A DNA stretch of 56,546 nucleotides from Byssothecium circinans (taxonomy: Eukaryota; Ascomycota; Dothideomycetes; Pleosporales; Massarinaceae): NCBI GenBank assembly GCA_010015675.1, contig ML976978.1, positions 275,625-332,170 on the forward strand, written 5' to 3'. The translations under genes were made by a program, and so were the position numbers. The notes beneath the pieces are model-generated. The model did no database searches. It had not been told where the DNA came from and was given only the letters and a program-made list of their open reading frames with translations. How positions within the stretch are numbered: the first letter of the stretch is position 1; every line of letters starts with the position of its first letter. Below are positions 10,386-21,724 of the stretch, piece after piece.

Positions 10386-11510
10386 TTGCGAACCTTGAAT
10401 GCACGCGCCACAATTGCAGGCTACAACACAGCCACATGCGTGATAGTGTTGTGCCCGAGTATTACAATCAACGACATGGAACGTAGATGTGAACGCGCAC
10501 GCGCTTCTCCATCATCGTGCATCTCCTGCAACACCCTTCGCTCGTTCGCCTGCTCCGTGCCGCCGATAGCTCTACAGGGCACGTTCAGCGAACGCTTTTG
10601 GGCTTTGGAGGAGCACTACAGTGAGACTTACTCTGGAGAGGTTCCTCAGGCAGAACGCTCCTCGCCTTCGACGCCAAAACGGAAGGCCAGGTCTACCTCA
10701 CCACGCTTGGCCAGCGTCAGCACGCCTGCATCTGTGTGCCTGCCGCTGATAATGGCTTTGTGGAGGTCATACCGAATTACTCCACCAGCGTCCCGGTCCT
10801 CAGGGATGAGCGCTCGTCGCATTCAACGTCGGGCCCGACCATACCATGGTATACGAGGATGCAGATGTCCACCATCAGTACAGTGCTCTGTGGGAGCTTC
10901 TTGACGATTGTTCGGGTGTGGAGCCCTTCTCGTATCCGGCCACAACACCCCGTTTAACCAGAAAGATTCACACGACGGTGCAACAGCTTCCTCAGAGCTT
11001 TGCCGACTATCACGCCAGCGTCGACCTCGCTCAGACATGGACGACGACGCTGATGACCAGGGTCTTGACAATGAAGATTCTTTATGAGCCTTTGTGGGAT
11101 TGCGTACGCTTCCTGTTAAGATGGGCGAGTACCGAGTGGATCGTGGGACTATGAACGGATACAGGTTGGGTGCTAAGATGATGGACTTGAAGAGGAGACT
11201 GACATGTACATTCATGATAAGAGATATAACACTTCGACAACGCCTTACTCCATCACAAACGATGCCCACAGCAATGCGACGACCTACAACTTTTTCTCCT
11301 TCCATGCAAAGACTTGCTAGTAAACCCTTCCAGTCCCCATCCGCTACGCATTTCCCACCCCAATGAGAGCCGTCTATCCACTCCCCTACACCCATTCTCC
11401 GCCGCTCTCCCGGTGCTTCCTGTGCGCGTTGTCAGACTCGTTCTGCCGAGCGGTCGAGGTCAAGTTGGCGACTTGGATGGCGGCAGCGGCGTTTGCGGCA
11501 GAGATGTCAA
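10386..11510. other. Region with competing open frames, no confident gene
   Basis: Open frames on the plus strand (10386-10904, 10736-10957, 10846-11154) and the minus strand (10823-11395) overlap. GC content is high, so long frames are expected by chance. A plus-strand stretch reading GQRQHACICVPAADNGFVEVIPNYSTS looks protein-like but cannot be joined to anything. The part 11398-11510, read on the minus strand, has coding-like third positions (VDISAANAAAAIQVANL) and may be the displaced 3' end of the membrane-protein gene split by the hAT element. Confidence 0.3.
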
Positions 11511-14500
11511 CAGTCAGTCCGGACTGACAAGACTGACTGACTGACCGGTATATAGCAGTCAGTCCAGTCAGTCCGAGGCCATGATTTATAGCAGTCAGTC
11601 AGTCTGAAGGCCTTAGACTGACTAGGACTGACTACTATCAGACTGGTATATGCCGTATATTTAATAGAGAGAATCTCACGATAGTTTTATAGTGTTAAGG
11701 TCTCTAAGCCTTAGGTCAATTTGCCTAATCAGGCAATATAAGCGAGATTAAGCTAATAGTAAACATTATAACGCGTATTAATAGGCTACCATTACCTACC
11801 TTTACCCATCCACTAACGCCTATCCTACGCTATTTTAAAGCCCTAGATAAACAGCAACCTTAAGAAAGTCTCTAGGGAGACCATTACGCGCGAATACTAT
11901 AAAAATCCACCCTAAAAAGCGCCCTCTATCGCGCCTGCCGTTGAGACGCCTGTTAACCCTCTAGATGACGCGATTTAAGCTACTCAAGCCCTCACACCCC
12001 TTAATAATAATAGTGACGACTATCTATTTAAAGGCCTTAACTAGGCGCGTGTCCCTTACCTATAGAAGCGTTTTACGCAGCATCTAAAGGGTAAACCAAG
12101 CTAGATATATAAGTATGGCTAGCCTATTTAGCACCGTAAGAAGTAGTAGAACTACTAGCTCTGTCACTATTACCACACGTATAAAATTAGTGGTGGCAAG
12201 TACTACGTCATAAGCTCTATATCCTTAGCTACTTCTTATCTTAACTAGAAGACGCGTGGTCATGGGATTAATCATAATAGCAAGATTAACTTTTAGCTTC
12301 CTATAGTAACTAGCTCTATTATTAACTAGCTCTAGTTTAAAGGCGTCAAGATCTCATAAAAGGTAGCTAACTAGATAGCCTCTAGCTTCTTATAGAAGCG
12401 CTTCCTTAACGCTGTAAAAGACTAGGTACAGGCTAATAACTAGAGCCTCTAGATAATTAAGGCGCCTACTTTCTACTATATAATTGCTGCTGCAAACCTA
12501 CTAGTAGAGCAGGTCCTCTAGTAGAGCTATAATACCCTTTATAATCATATTTTAGCTAAATACCACGCCTATATCCCTGCTGTCGTAGAGTACCTCTACC
12601 GCGCAAAGTCACTCATACACGTATCCTTTAATAATTAGACTTTAATAGGTGGTAAGCATGCTCTTACTAGGATCTATGTACACTATCTAAATAAGGTAGG
12701 TAATATTAAGGACTACCTGCTCGGCCTTCCAGTCCTACATGGTAAGTACTGTGGCGATAATATTACTAAAGTAGTAAGTAAGACGCTTTAAGCCTTTAGC
12801 GTTAATAAGTAGCGCGTTAGATACTTTATACTTAATAACGTAATAAATAATGATATAGCTATAACTACTCTAGGTAATAAGTATAGCTTCTACGCTCCTT
12901 ACTGTTAGCTCTATTGTACCTACCATGTTCTCAACTTAGGCGCCTAAATAATTATTTAGGGTAAGGACAGAGAGTCCTTTAAGAATGAGGATAAGAATCT
13001 ACTAGTAAAATAGCCCTCTACGTTTCTTGCTTTTTATAAAGCTTGCTAACCTGTCTGCTAGGTAGAGGAGAAGTTCCTTAAGGAGTAGTATAAATATAGC
13101 CTAATTAGAGTTCTATTAACGTAATTATATTAGTTTGCTCACCTTAAGCTCGCGAGCTATTAAAGAAGCTTTAAGAAGAGGAGGCTAGTCGCCTACGCGA
13201 AGAGTTTAAGATAAGAGAGCTAGTTAAGCTAGTTAAGACGCGGTGGAACTTATACTTTGCAGCCTTAAAGAGGGCTATAGAGCTTCATAGCCCGCTTGAC
13301 AATTATATACATATTAAGATTAATAAGAGTCGCGTTGAATAAGCTTCTTAGCGTCATGATCCCTAGAGGCCTCGCTTAGAGCCTAGGGTCTTTATCTATA
13401 AGGGTGGCTTATTAGGTAATAACTAGGTGATAATTACTAAGTACGTTAACCTCCTCCGCCTATTTTAAGAGGCTACAAAGCTGCTTGAAGGCAGAGGTAA
13501 ACATGGCAACTATAGTGCAATTTAGGAGGTTCTTATTACCTTTGAATAGCTACTTAATTAATTAGAGGAGTAGAAAGATCGCCTTACTGCTATTAACTAT
13601 AAGGACCTAGATGCCCTAGAGGATCACCTAGTAATAAACGTTAACTTAGCCTATGTAAAGCTCTTAGCATACTACGCGAAGCTTAATGACTCGCCTATCT
13701 ACTACGTAGCTATAGTCCTCTACCCATACTATAAGCATTATCTTAAGGCTCTATGGAAGGTCCTAGATAATTACTATAAGAGCGTTAACGGCCCTTACTA
13801 TAAGAAGGACTAGCTCCCTAGAAACAATAAGGCCTTCTAGGCCTTATAGCAATTATATAAAGAGAAGGCTGCTTATGAAGCTGGCAAAGAGTCTCTACTA
13901 GGATAGCGTCCCTTGAAGCGGCAGCGGCTTGGCTCACCATCGTTGCGATCAACCTTTCTTGCAAACTCTATGAAAGCAGCCATGAAGTTAATAGAGGAGA
14001 CGCTTAACGACAAATATAAGGTCTAGAAGAGGCAGCCTGTCCTTATAGAGAATGACGACCTATTACTTAACCTAATTAAATATTGGCAGGTCTACTAGAA
14101 GCAGTTCCCTATCCTATCACGGCTCGCGCTTGACATCTATGCAATACTAGCTTCTGCCGCTGACTGTGAGAGGACGTTCAGTGAGCTTAGCGATCTCCTT
14201 AGGATGAGGAGGCTCCGTATGAAGCCTAAGTTACTTGCTACCCTCCAAAGCTTAAAGTCCTAGAAGCATATAGGTATTAGACGCCCGACGAATAGCCCTT
14301 AGCCTCCCTATAAGCATACGGTCAACGAGTTATTAATAATCTAGCAACACCTATACTAGTTCGACTGTAGTTAAGGCAGTCAGTCAGTCCAGAGCCCTTT
14401 AAAATAGCAGTCTAGTTAGTCTAGTTTAGACCTCCTCTGCTTACGTTAGCAGTCAGTCCAGTCAGTCCGGCGCCTCTAAAAATACCAGTCAGTCAGTCTC

Positions 14501-14527
14501 GAGCCCTCCAGACTGACTGATTGACTG
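11511..14527 (+). mobile_element. RIP-degraded hAT transposon
   Basis: About 3.0 kb of TA-rich DNA. Both ends carry dense arrays of CAGTCAGTC / GACTGACTG motifs (11511-11645 and 14375-14527) in opposite orientation, the layout of hAT subterminal transposase sites. Near the right end the plus strand encodes the hAT C-terminal dimerisation domain (LALDIYAILASAADCERTFS followed by RMRRLRMKPKLLATLQSLKS). The outermost shared sequence is CAGTCA; the exact end and the 8-bp target duplication are not certain. Confidence 0.88.
12050..14270 (+). pseudogene. hAT transposase remnant
   Basis: The plus strand shows pieces of a hAT transposase separated by TAG and TAA: a BED-finger-like region with Cys and His residues near 12100-12200, a middle part with YVKLLAYYAKLNDSPIYYVA and LYPYYKHYLKALWK near 13650-13760, then the dimerisation domain near 14125-14260. 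Stops commonly occupy Gln or Trp codon positions, consistent with C-to-T mutation. It is not translatable. Confidence 0.82.
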
Positions 14528-15274
14528 TTGACAAGTCTGGTTTGCGGACGCGTTTCTGAGATCGCCGACCAGGGAACGCATCAGTCTTTGAGTATGGTCA
14601 AGAGCTTCGACGAGCTTGCTGTGATAATCACACATATGCGACTCTTTTCTCAGGTGCGCGTAGTCGAGGAGGTCGGAACGAACGTAATAGGCAACGCCGC
14701 TCTCCTGCTCTGGGGCGCTGTCCATGAAGAGGTACGTTACTCGCATCGGCGCTGACATGTTGGCCTCGAGTTCCCGCAAGACTAGTCGAACCGCCGTCAT
14801 GTTGCGATATATATCGCGCCTGTTTTGCAGCCGCGCCTCATCTACGACAGAGCCTCCTGCCGCCGGGCTGGGTCGCACGAAGAACATTGCAAGCAACGCG
14901 ACAATGCAAGCTAATGCCCAGTAATAACAACATGGTGAGCAGCAAAGCGCAGAGCAGCGCCGAATGCGGTTGCGTAGCGCCGGGGCTGCGGCATTCGGCG
15001 ATCCTCCTGGATTTGGTGCTGGTAAAATTGGCTGTACGACAGCTGGTCGGATGTCTGCAGGACGGGCAGAGGCTGGCTCTCTTCTGGGTGTTGCGTTGGC
15101 TGGACCTGCTGAAGTCGGGTCTGCTCGACATACTGGAACGGTGGAATTGCGGCCAGGTGTCGGGGCTCGTTGTGCGGCAGGCGGGATCGTTTTGGGCTGA
15201 GATAGCGGGCGCTGTGCGAACGGAGCTGGCTGCCGCTTGAACTTTCCAGACATCAAGTGTTGTTGTGGAAGCAT
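14528..15274 (-). pseudogene. Single-pass membrane protein gene truncated by the hAT insertion
   Basis: From ATG 15274 the minus strand encodes a proline-rich basic N-terminus, a hydrophobic segment (CCYYWALACIVALLAMFFV) and a luminal or extracellular-looking tail with N-glycosylation sequons (NMT, NMS, NAS, NQT). Native sequence runs to about NQTCQ; the next residues of the open frame come from the transposon end, with a stop at 14489-14491. So the gene lost its 3' part or uses transposon sequence as its C-terminus. The displaced 3' flank may lie at 11398-11510. No family recognised. It is divergent from 15392 with a 117-bp gap. Confidence 0.55.
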
Positions 15275-15391
15275 CGTAGGTGAAGCCTTGTCATACAACG
15301 TTGTTGGGAGCGCATAAGAGAGTTGGTCGCGCACACAAAGTTCCTCCCCCAACCCGCACACTTATCTCTCTCACCAACCGTCACATCAAAC

Positions 15392-15745
15392 ATGTCTCAG
15401 CCACGGGAACCAGCCCGACTCCTCTTCAACCATACTTTACGCAACCACAACAAGCCTCCCAAACCTTCCGCTACCGCCGAATTGATGGCATGCAAGATCT
15501 TTATCGACACCACCCAACGTTTCGTTGATGAAGTGGAGGCATTTGACGATCCTGAGCTCCCTAAACACGAGCAAGTGGTGCAGCATGTACAAACACTAGA
15601 TGCTTTGAAGGCGTGGGCTGCGAAATGGAGAAGGTCCTTTGAGATTATTCTGCAGCTCGAGCAGGTTTCCGCCGCCAAAGAGCTCATCGCAGAAGCCGAA
15701 TTGCAGTTGGAGAGTCAAGCCGACGTGGGAAATGCTTCCCAATGA
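15392..15745 (+). CDS. Hypothetical 117-residue helical protein
   Basis: Single exon from ATG 15392 (context CAAACATG) to TGA. The second half is alpha-helical and charged (DALKAWAAKWRRSFEIILQL and following Glu/Ala-rich stretch), compatible with a short coiled coil. There is no signal peptide or membrane segment. I do not recognise the family. The start was preferred over an in-frame upstream non-ATG extension. Divergent from the gene at 15274. Confidence 0.5.
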   Translation: MSQPREPARLLFNHTLRNHNKPPKPSATAELMACKIFIDTTQRFVDEVEAFDDPELPKHEQVVQHVQTLDALKAWAAKWRRSFEIILQLEQVSAAKELIAEAELQLESQADVGNASQ

Positions 15746-16227
15746 GCGTGTAAGGATAGTATGTATGTATGCACGTTTCCCGTGCTCAACCCAAACTCAC
15801 AAACACCAGGAGCCGCGACCGCGTGCCCGTCACTCACCGCCTTTATCCTCGCCGCGTATCCTTCCAGCTTCTACAACACCCAGGGCGATTATCCCACAAC
15901 TTCGATGGTGTAGATAGCTGGCACGATTCAATGCAATACATGTTCATGAAGGATGAGTATCTCCGCGTGAATGTTCATGAAGGATGAATCTTTCATAGTG
16001 GTGTTTTACCGGCCTGAATGCTAGATTTGCGCGCAACGTCATCAATCGGGTACATGCGTCTTTGCTTGAGACTACAAGCAATTGCCTACTCCCCGGAAGC
16101 TCGCCCTTATAGTCTGTCCTCTGCTCCTGCTGAATTCTCGCTCCACTCATCCAGATTCACCTCATCTTTTCTCTGCAATACTCCACAATACTCAACCACT
16201 ACGAAACAAATCAATCACGCCAGCGAA
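15746..16227. other. Intergenic / 5' region of the next gene
   Basis: No gene seen. There is a short duplication, GTTCATGAAGGATGA at about 15940-15955 and again at 15972-15986. Confidence 0.4.
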
Positions 16228-16886
16228 ATGGACACACCAACCATCCCAGGCAGCCTCTCATTCCTCTGGAGGCCTCTTATTCTTGCGGTCCTGGTCCCTT
16301 TATATGGACATTTTAGCCCCCAGCTCGAGCGTTTCTTTTCCGACTTCGTTGGTCAAGTTGCTAGGATGGTGAAATGGTTGGTAGACAATGACGCTATCAT
16401 AGAAACTTTGGCAACCTGGTGGTCGCGTCTTCCTGGCGAAGAGTTAGGCTCGAAGGTAAGCAGTGCGATTAGAATGGACAGGCTACCACTAACACCTCCC
16501 CCAGGTCCTCGATACTTTTGGTACGCTCAACAACTACCTGCCGCTCCCGGCCCAGGACTTCCTTCATGAACTCTGCCATACCGCTCTCGGCGCATGCCTC
16601 GACGCCAAGGCGGCCCTTTGGAACATGCTCATGGTCGGACGTGGTTTTGTGCACGCCATAACCATCCTTCGCAACACACTTCGCATTTTCCTCGTTGCGA
16701 ACGTCGCCGACATCGTGTTCGTTCTCGTTCTGTGGGCGTTGGCCGTCGCGGTCTGGCCGTGGATCGTCATCGTCTTCTGGCTGGTGTTTGTCATCGCCAG
16801 GGCCTTCGGCAGGGTTATCAGTCTCGTCCTGGTATGCTCCTGCATTCCCCATCTTGATGAGCACTAATATTTACTAGGGTGTCTAA
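16228..16886 (+). CDS. Hypothetical integral membrane protein, three exons
   Basis: Exons 16228-16455, 16505-16831 and 16878-16886 encode 187 residues; introns are 49 and 46 bp with GTAAGC and GTATGC donors and the second has a CTAAT branch-like site. One hydrophobic stretch lies near the N-terminus (LILAVLVPLYGHF) and a longer pair near the C-terminus (IVFVLVLWALAVAVWPWIVI and FWLVFVIARAF). ATG context GCGAAATGG is good. The last exon adds only Gly-Val. Family not recognised; topology and splice sites are consistent with a real expressed gene. Confidence 0.65.
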
Positions 16887-19800
16887 AAGCGGGCCGTCGC
16901 TGCCATCGTTCGTGCGTTCATGCTCTCCGTCGCCTGGGTCATAAGAAAGGTGATGCGCGCGCATTGATAGCATGGGGTCGGTGATGTGGTTGTGGAGGTG
17001 CATGTGGAGATGATTGTTTTCGATGTCATGATTGTGGATAACGGGACAAGGTCTGATATTGTGAGGGAGCTCTGGTTGGCGTTTAGGTGTTTTTCTTTTT
17101 TGTATTGGTGTTTGAGAACTTCGACGACAGATATGAAGAAGCAGCCACTGCGAAGATAGATGTTTGACTGAACACAATGTGTGGGTTTTGGTGCACACTG
17201 ACGCCAACCTTTACGACCGCAACGATACTTTCATTGTTTGAATAGATTCTCCGTGAATATACTTTCACACAAGTTCTCGGCTTCAAATTCGTGACTGTTC
17301 AACAACGTGTAACGGGCGCTCTTCAAACCTGCAGTCCAAAGTCGACTCTTTCTCACAACAACTTGCAATATCCTCCAATGTTGATATAATCACCTGCAGC
17401 TCTTACCAGTAAATCATTCTCGCCCTACAGTTATTGTTTTAGTTGTATCGACAGTAAAAGTCCACCAGTTGGAAAGTCACACGAGAGAAAATATCTTGAC
17501 TCTTCGAACCGGAATTCATCCTAGCCAAAGAATCAGCAGCCAGAAAATCTCCCACATCTACATCGTTAGCGTTAATGCAATACGACAGCCTGTTCAAGGC
17601 GGAAGGGTCAATTTTAAACGTTGTAGACACTGCATCGCGTCTGACATTTCATCCTAAACTCCCAGACCTTTTGAAGGTGGGGGAAGGACTTTCAGATCTT
17701 TTCGGAGGTATTAAGTAGCTGTAACAATCACCCGTTGACCAAGGCACCTTCGGATGGACTCCGGAAAGGTCCAACGCCCTTTGATATGTGGAGGTGCTTT
17801 GAACACGACTCCATGACAACTGCGCTTGTAATCATCAGCTGGAATCATGTGTAATCGGGCTCTTGTACGGGTTCTTTTGTTGCTATGTGTGTCCCCAGCA
17901 AGCTAAATTGCCGTCTCGGCCATATGGCTGAAAGGCGATTCTTGATCTACTCGAACAAACTGCCATGGTATCAAACCGCCGCGACCACCAGCGCGATCTC
18001 GACGATTTTAGGTATTGTGGTGTAAGGATGCGCTTATAGTCATGTGATCAGCCCGAGCCATTGGTTTTCTCCCAAGTAGCTCTCGATCATCATCATCATC
18101 ATCCCACCACGTAATACCATTAGTTTTTAGTTCTTCTTTGTACGATACAGTGTCGAGGCGTTCTTTTAACAGTGTTGAACTGTTCCTTTATTTATTCTTT
18201 TCTATAGCAATCCAAAGCTCTCTTTATCCTATCAACCTTCTTCCGATTGCGGGTTAGAGTCCCATACCCTCCAGTGTCTTACACTTCAATACGTCGTCAA
18301 AAGTTGTATTGTTTATTGACCTGGAAGTACACAGGTCTCAGTCTTTATGTCGTACTCTGGAATTATGTAGTTAGCAGCCAATTAGCCTTATCGTCGTGAA
18401 TAGTGCCCTTGGGGCCAATGAACGTACCTTTGATGGGACGCATCTTCCATCACCTCATATGCCATCCTAGGCGCTTAAAACCGCGGTAAAGCTCCCCAGC
18501 ACGTCGGTGTCTGCCTGGTTAAACATAAATGGATGGCCTGCGAATTTGAAGTTTATCCTATTTCATCTCTTTAAATACTTGTGGCGGCAGCGACGATAGT
18601 AGGCAGCGTCATCCTCATCTAGATCAATCGTTTTAATTAATTAAGCCAGAAAATTAGGCCGCGGACCTCTAATGTCTACACATGTTGTAGCACTTCCGCC
18701 CAGAGCACTCGTGTCCATGCCAACTTCCTACCAAATGTAATCGTCATTGTGGGTGTGCAATCCGCTCACCATCTATAGCCATGTTGCAAGGGCGACCCCG
18801 CTTAAGATACAGAGATTCTTTGTCGAATGCGTCCAGTATCAGACCTTGACACTTCCCATTGAGTGTGAAAAGAAGGTTTCGACAGATATGCGCACAGCTA
18901 CATCTCCGCCATCATGTTCTGCCTATGTATACCACACCGCACTGGCTCATGGACTTTGTGTTGTTGACCGTGCTTCCGGCATCGTTCCCATTTACATATA
19001 GTAAATAATCACGGGCTCTGCGACTATATCGTTGACGAACCCGTGCGCCGCATTGACCGCTAGAGTCGTCCTAGGCGACTCGAACCCCAAAAATTTGAGT
19101 TGAGCTCCCACGTTAGACGTCTGACGGTAAAACTTGCCCAGGCCTGGTAACAATGAAGTGCAACGCGCATATAAGGCGAGCCATGAGTGTTACAACGTAA
19201 AACAGTGAAATGGACCTCGGGGTTGTACAGAAGGCACGAAATCATAGTCATGGTTCCCAAAGCAAAAGCGGGTGAGCTCGTGTGCTCCGGATCTGGTAGG
19301 AATAGTCGAACATTATCGGCATCGTTATATTCGCATCTGCTCCAGAACCAAGTCGGACGGAAAGGGTAAAAACTGTCCGACCTAACGATACCATGCTCCG
19401 CTCCAAGGGACCAGTGGCTCAGTCGCCGATACCTTTGTTTGTTTGTGGTAGGATTCCATTTCGCGTGATGGGTCGGTATCTCAATCTCTATCACATCAAT
19501 AAAACGATATTCTGGTTAAAGTGCAACCTCTCCGGTGGGACATGTGAGGATGCTGTGTAAACAACTCTTCAGCAAACAGATTCTCGGCGAGGAACCATCA
19601 TGGCATTCTACTCAATATTCTGCCTTCAGCTCCGCAAGCATGTTATTGACGCTAACTCGAAAGGGACGTGGTGCCAATAGGCTCATCGGTCATGGAGCCT
19701 ACAATGAACGAAGGTCGCGCTTAAAACTGAGATATGGATAAGGACATCAACCGAGATGCTGTCATGCTTTGCAGACGTTCGTGGTCCCAAACATTCCATT

Positions 19801-20014
19801 TCCGCCTTCTTTTGACCCGGCGCTAACGATACAGACCACAACGATATGATACAAGTATAGCACAGAAGCCTGAGTAGAGTGTAAACGCCGACCGCCGCCG
19901 AACCTGGCGCGGATATGCAAGACCTAGAACCACACCGCCAATCCCAGCTGTTTATACATTAAAACACCAAGCTCTTCAAAACCTCGCTCTAAATCATCGC
20001 AAAAAGTATTTTGT
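16887..20014. other. 3.1-kb gene-poor stretch
   Basis: No convincing gene on either strand. A minus-strand open frame at 19060-19494 has no ATG near its start and no motif. A short (ATC)n tract lies at about 18088-18104. Base composition is unremarkable; no TE coding remnants were recognised. Confidence 0.45.
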
Positions 20015-20615
20015 TTACGCCATCGCCGCCACGCCTCCTGAAGGTGCGTCCGGCTGCGACGGCGGCATCGGCGGCGCCTCGAGTTTCGTGTTTTCGGCCA
20101 TCATGCGATTGAACCCGACACCGACGCCTTCGATAACGGCAAGCAATATCGCGCACGAGATGGCGCCGTTGCGCATCGACTTGTAGCCTCCTCGTACCGC
20201 GAGCGAGCCGCCGGTGAAGAAGCCAGCGATGATGGCATTCCACGGGTCCTCCTTCTTCCGTATGCCCTTGACTGCGCAGTCGTATGTGTTGAAAAGACCT
20301 CCCCAGACGCCAAAGTTGCCGCCGAGCACGGGAGCGCGGGCTTTTATCGCAGTGATGGCGCCGATGCGTCGCTCGCCGTAGGGAGAGTTGCGGAACTGTC
20401 GGGTCAGTATGCGTGCGCGTGCGATGGGTCGGGTTTCTCGTCGCTTACGCCTTTGATGCCGTGCCAGACTGCTCCGCCGACGGCCTGTACGTGTCAGCTT
20501 GCGTATAGAGAGCAGCAGAGACAGGGGAGAAGGGATGGCTGCCTACCCCCATTGCGAATGCGCCGCCAAAGTCATTGAGGATGATCCAGGGACAGGGATC
20601 TCGTGTGTGATCCAT
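20015..20615 (-). CDS. TIM17: Mitochondrial import inner membrane translocase subunit Tim17
   Basis: Exons 20615-20547, 20484-20449 and 20395-20015 give 161 residues; introns are 62 and 53 bp. The sequence is a textbook Tim17: N-terminal [18 protein letters not shown], then [52 protein letters not shown] and [13 protein letters not shown], with four predicted membrane helices containing glycine-rich packing motifs. It is a core component of the TIM23 presequence translocase of the inner mitochondrial membrane. The short C-terminal tail is Pro/Gly-rich. Length matches the family (about 155-165). Confidence 0.97.
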
Positions 20616-21724
20616 CCTGTATTATATAGAAAGAAAGGAATGGGAGGCTGATGGAGATGTCGGGCGCGATGGTTCCTGGATGTCGGCAATGTCGTGGTCG
20701 TGAGTGTTGATGCGCTCATTGAGCCTCATTCACTTTTTTTCCATTAACCCTTGCGCTGCCTGCTAGCGCCGATTCGGAAAATCTCGGCCCGACCGCCGTC
20801 AGTCACGTCACGTCCACCTCGCGACGACTTGTCATCTCTCGATGGACGGCCGCGTGCGGTGTCTTTGAGTACTTCATCTATTTCTTGCTACGATGGTTTT
20901 TCGAGTGAAATGGCGCATGTTGATGAATGAAGTACGTGTGGACGACCTGTCGACTCACCAGACCAGATGAACGCCCGCTATGTCTACGCCTGGAGGAGCT
21001 TCATCCGTTCTCCTCGCCTTCCTCTCTCTCGAAAATCCGCAATGCTCAGACAACAGATGCCTAGCTACACGTTCCTTAAGTGAGAGAGTGACAACCTCTC
21101 TCGACACCCAAGAGTGAGAGTCAGAGTAAGAGACTGATGCCAGGGGTGAGAAAGTGACGGCGCGAGATGTAACAAGCTACGGCATCTTGCAGATCTCTAG
21201 GCAGCAGCGCCTGTTCCGTTCTGCTTGAGAAGAGGGGTGGTTGTGAACGTCCACGACGCACCTGTCGTCCAGCGCAACGGAGCTCTCTTTCTTTTCATCT
21301 CTTGGCATTCTCATATCTAACACCATCTCAACTCACCTCAGTCCACCACACCGCTCTTCTCCTTTCATTTACTTTGTCCTACTTCTCTGCACGTGTGACT
21401 CATACCGTCCCTTAACTCTGCATGACGACGCTCTGTTCTCTGCATTCCCTCTGCAGACATGTAGACGCTGTATTTTGGCACAGCTCTACATCTCTGTGCA
21501 GCGTCATTTCAGCATGGCCTCGAAGGTCTTGGCGTTCACGGATCCGCCTCCACCTCATCGATGAGAGTGAGCCGAGAGCGCCCCACTCCCCACGCTGCTT
21601 TTCATCACGACACCAACGGCGACCGCGGCAGGTATAAAGACCTGTATCGCTCGTCCTGACTTTGAACAACACCTCTTCCACCCTCGACAACTCCAGCACC
21701 TGCCGCTATCTCAAGCAATTCGAC
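20616..21724. other. Divergent promoter region between TIM17 and the dynamin gene
   Basis: No gene seen. A GAGAG-rich tract at about 21075-21150 and pyrimidine-rich DNA near 21290-21400 fit a promoter/5' UTR of the dynamin gene. Confidence 0.45.

Noticed and set aside
10386..11395. Overlapping open frames of 100-190 codons on both strands
   Set aside because: No motif, no consistent frame and competing frames on both strands in GC-rich DNA; no gene model could be supported.
19068..19090. Reverse-strand GGTTCGAGTCG resembling a tRNA B box
   Set aside because: No A box or foldable cloverleaf upstream on that strand.
19060..19494. 144-codon minus-strand open frame
   Set aside because: It starts from a non-ATG codon, has no motif and no splice-supported extension.
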